Assembly (NCBI RefSeq): GCF_900167945.1
Contig: NZ_FUZA01000011.1
Location: forward strand, 1-64,000
Reading direction: 5' to 3'
Origin: Dyadobacter psychrophilus
GTDB taxonomy: Bacteria; Bacteroidota; Bacteroidia; Cytophagales; Spirosomataceae
Length of the DNA: 64,000 nt
Positions 62,108 to 64,000 of the stretch are shown piece by piece; the first letter of the stretch is position 1; each line of letters starts with the position of its first letter. A program made the translations under genes and the position numbers. The notes under the pieces are model-generated. The model was not told the DNA's origin. It saw only the letters and a list, made by a program, of their open reading frames with translations, and ran no database searches.

Positions 62108-63433
62108 ATGAAATCAACAAACCATTCTCAGCAGTTTCTGCGGCAACGAAAGTTTTATACCTACCTGCCACTGCTTGTTTTGCCTTTTATGACGCTACTT
62201 TTCTGGGCACTGGTAGCCAGAAGAGCAAAGGGCAGTGACCACCCTCAACCCGCCCAGCGCGCTGGGCTGATGATGAGCCTTCCCGAGGCCTTTTTTAAGG
62301 AAGATAAAGCCCTTAACAAGCTAAGCTATTATCAGAAGGCAGATGCTGATTCTGCCAGGCTAAGAGAGCTGATAGCAAAAGACCCCTATTATCAGGACAC
62401 ACTTGCGACCCGTGAGGAAGGCTGGCCAGTGTCGAGCATACAAGGCATTGACGGGCCAGCTAAGGGGCGAAAAAGAAATCCGGGCCTACCCAAAAAGCTA
62501 GCTAGCCAGGATTCGCACCAGGCGCGTGTGCGTCAGAAAATCAGTGAGTTAAATACCGTTTTAAACAAGACATCGCAGCCTGAATTCAAAATGCAGCAAG
62601 AGGCTGCTTCTTTAAGCGAAACGACTGAAATGCCAGCTGCTGAAATGCAGAGGCTGCAAGAGCTCATGTCGGGACTGCAAAGCGAGCCGCAATCCGGTCA
62701 GGAGGACGCCGAAATCAGAGAGCTCAATACCATGCTGGAAAAGATCCTGGATATTCAGCACCCCGAGCGGATGGCAGAAAAGACCAGACAGCAGTCACAG
62801 CAGAACAAGGACCGGCTTTACCCGGTAACATTGAATCAAAATGAAGATCCAATATCGCTATTAGACACCGATGCTCTAACCGATTCGGTTGGTCAAAACC
62901 CGGCATTAGTCACAACATTTGAACAGAGTGGTTTTTTCTCGCTGGATGAGCCGGTACAGTCAGGGTCCCAAAATGCGATACAGGCCGTTGTGGCCGAAAC
63001 ACAGACGCTGGTAACGGGAGCAACAGTGAAGCTCAGATTGACAAGCGATGTCTACATTTCGGGCGTGCTGATTCCGAAAGAGAGCTTTATCTACGGAACC
63101 GCTTCATTAAATCAGGAGCGTTTGATTGTCAAAATCGAGTCGGTAAGACACGAAAACTTTATTTTTCCTGTGAAGCTCTCGGTTTACGATCTGGATGGGA
63201 TTTCTGGAATCTATATCCCTGGGGCCATCAGCAGGGATGTATCCAAACAGTCGTTAAGCCAGAATGTACAGGGACTCAACATTGACACCTTCCAGCCGTC
63301 TCTTGGGGCGCAGTTGGCAGATGCAGGTATTCAAACGGCTAAAAATCTTGCGGGAAAAAAAGCCAGATTGATCCGCGTCACTGTCAAGGCAGGGTATCAG
63401 GTACTCCTTAAAGATGAGAATTCAAACACTTGA
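62108..63433 (+). CDS. traM: Conjugative transposon protein TraM
   Basis: A 441-residue protein with a single N-terminal membrane helix (YLPLLVLPFMTLLFWALVA), a long Gln/Glu-rich linker, and a conserved C-terminal domain (AIQAVVAETQTLVTGATVKLRLTSDVYISGVLIPKESFIYGTASLNQERL, LSVYDLDGISGIYIPGAISRDV, then ARLIRVTVKAGYQVLLKD). This is the TraM architecture, comparable to VirB10, spanning the envelope. The linker's variable length accounts for its size. The next gene is the start of traN, 58 bases on. Confidence 0.93.
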   Translation: MKSTNHSQQFLRQRKFYTYLPLLVLPFMTLLFWALVARRAKGSDHPQPAQRAGLMMSLPEAFFKEDKALNKLSYYQKADADSARLRELIAKDPYYQDTLATREEGWPVSSIQGIDGPAKGRKRNPGLPKKLASQDSHQARVRQKISELNTVLNKTSQPEFKMQQEAASLSETTEMPAAEMQRLQELMSGLQSEPQSGQEDAEIRELNTMLEKILDIQHPERMAEKTRQQSQQNKDRLYPVTLNQNEDPISLLDTDALTDSVGQNPALVTTFEQSGFFSLDEPVQSGSQNAIQAVVAETQTLVTGATVKLRLTSDVYISGVLIPKESFIYGTASLNQERLIVKIESVRHENFIFPVKLSVYDLDGISGIYIPGAISRDVSKQSLSQNVQGLNIDTFQPSLGAQLADAGIQTAKNLAGKKARLIRVTVKAGYQVLLKDENSNT

Positions 63434-63491
63434 AAGCGGCATCATATAATCCCTTTCTAACAGGCTATATCGCCATTAAAACGAATACACG

Positions 63492-64000
63492 ATGAACAAA
63501 TTAAGGAGAATACTGTCAGTAGTCCTGCTGATTGTAAGCGGAAGAGCACTTTCGCAGGACGTGCAGATGTCTGTAATTGAACCCTTACCGCTGGAAATCA
63601 CCTTGCATAAAACCACCAACCTAATTTTTCCATTTGAGATTAAAAGCGTCGATAAGGGCAGTCGGGATATTTTGGCACAGAAGACAAAGGGCGTAGCCAA
63701 TATACTTCAACTAAAAGCGGCTAAGGCTGATTTTGTTCAGACAAACCTAACTGTTGTATGTGCGGAAGGCAAACTATATTCATTTACCGTTAATTATGCG
63801 CCAGAGCCAGAACGGCTCAATATCGAGTTTGCCGCTAAAAAGGCGCATCCGGATGCATATTTCGAAAACGGAATCAATCAGGCAGAAATCCAGCAGCTAT
63901 CTGAAAGCATCCTTGCCCAGAGAAATCAGCTGAAAGGGCCCAGTGATAAGCATCATAAGGTTCAGATTGAGTTGAATGGCATTTATGTGCATAACGATAT
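63492..64000 (+). CDS. traN: Conjugal transfer protein TraN (DUF4138), 5' part
   Basis: The first 169 codons of TraN, cut by the window end. A signal peptide (LRRILSVVLLIVSGRALSQD) precedes ITLHKTTNLIFPFEIKSVDKGSRDILAQKTKG and NILQLKAAKADFVQTNLTVV, YSFTVNYAPEPERL, the conserved opening of the family (VirB9-like, outer-membrane side of the channel). The next genes, traO onward, must lie beyond the window. Confidence 0.93.
   Translation, partial: MNKLRRILSVVLLIVSGRALSQDVQMSVIEPLPLEITLHKTTNLIFPFEIKSVDKGSRDILAQKTKGVANILQLKAAKADFVQTNLTVVCAEGKLYSFTVNYAPEPERLNIEFAAKKAHPDAYFENGINQAEIQQLSESILAQRNQLKGPSDKHHKVQIELNGIYVHND

Larger units (their letters stand above)
54216..64000 (+). mobile_element. Conjugative transfer module of a CTnDOT-type element (partial)
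   Basis: Eleven genes after a leading membrane protein run in one direction with overlaps or short gaps in the order TraE, TraF, TraG, three TraI-like proteins, TraJ, TraK, TraL position, TraM, TraN, and leave the window. This is the core order of Bacteroidota type IV secretion conjugation operons. The element's right end, integrase, relaxase (MobA/B) and coupling protein are not seen, and the left end is not defined. Confidence 0.88.

Noticed and set aside
1-64000. CRISPR arrays, rRNA and tRNA genes
   Set aside because: No regularly spaced repeats, cloverleaf-like sequence with a CCA end, or rRNA-like sequence was noticed on reading; no covariance search could be run.

Overview
The window looks like chromosome of a Bacteroidota bacterium of the Cytophagales/Sphingobacteriales kind. 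A Dyadobacter- or Spirosoma-like genome is my guess, not proven. The signs are a type IX secretion C-terminal domain, a SusC/SusD pair, TAnnTTTG-type -7 promoter boxes, DUF6520 and DUF4133/DUF4134 families, and a CTnDOT-type tra operon. I see no rRNA, tRNA or CRISPR.

Region 1 (1-21.7 kb). After the end of a large repeat-containing T9SS-secreted protein and a decayed IS3-family transposase, a long minus-strand exopolysaccharide/capsule locus follows. In transcription order it holds the outer-membrane assembly protein Wzi, a PHP-type tyrosine phosphatase, the Wza-like export lipoprotein and the Wzc-like tyrosine autokinase, closed by a good hairpin terminator. Next come UDP-glucose dehydrogenase, GDP-fucose synthase, GDP-mannose dehydratase, UDP-glucuronate 4-epimerase, a Wzx-type flippase, two hexapeptide acetyltransferases around a GT2 glycosyltransferase, an EpsG-like polymerase, a secreted beta-helix protein, a WecG/TagA glycosyltransferase and a GT4 glycosyltransferase. 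The genes predict a fucose- and uronate-containing, probably O-acetylated polysaccharide. No priming glycosyltransferase is visible.

Region 2 (21.7-32.1 kb) is ordinary housekeeping and accessory chromosome: an ABC exporter, DUF1080 and YdeI-like proteins, an AraC regulator divergent from an aldehyde dehydrogenase-DUF779 pair, a DEAD-box RNA helicase, a DUF1361 membrane protein, a methyltransferase, TruC and an XRE regulator.

Region 3 (32.1-47.1 kb) is the most unusual part. A SusC-SusD-TlpA operon faces, across a shared hairpin terminator, a minus-strand set: full-length class I lanthipeptide dehydratase (LanB), LytTR response regulator, LytS-type histidine kinase, a 49-codon ORF with a Ser/Thr-rich tail and one Cys followed by a hairpin (my candidate RiPP precursor), an unrecognised 396-aa protein translationally coupled to a Crp/Fnr regulator, a MauE-like membrane protein and a DUF6520 protein. 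No LanC cyclase, leader peptidase or dedicated exporter is seen. This may be a peptide-modifying system of a type not well described.

Region 4 (47.1-54.2 kb) is a mobile-DNA scrap zone: an internally deleted IS3-type element with both ends, an ArsR-SRPBCC-SRPBCC operon with twin palindromic operators, an AbiEi/AbiEii toxin-antitoxin pair with two matching inverted-repeat operators (one a perfect 25-bp arm hairpin), a broken serine recombinase, an intact IS110-family transposase with a structured non-coding flank, and an IS982-like transposase tail.

Region 5 (54.2-64.0 kb, running off the end) is a plus-strand CTnDOT-type conjugation operon: a membrane protein, TraE, TraF, the TraG ATPase, three tandem TraI-like paralogues, TraJ, TraK, a TraL-position protein, TraM and the start of TraN. 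Relaxase, coupling protein and integrase are not in the window.
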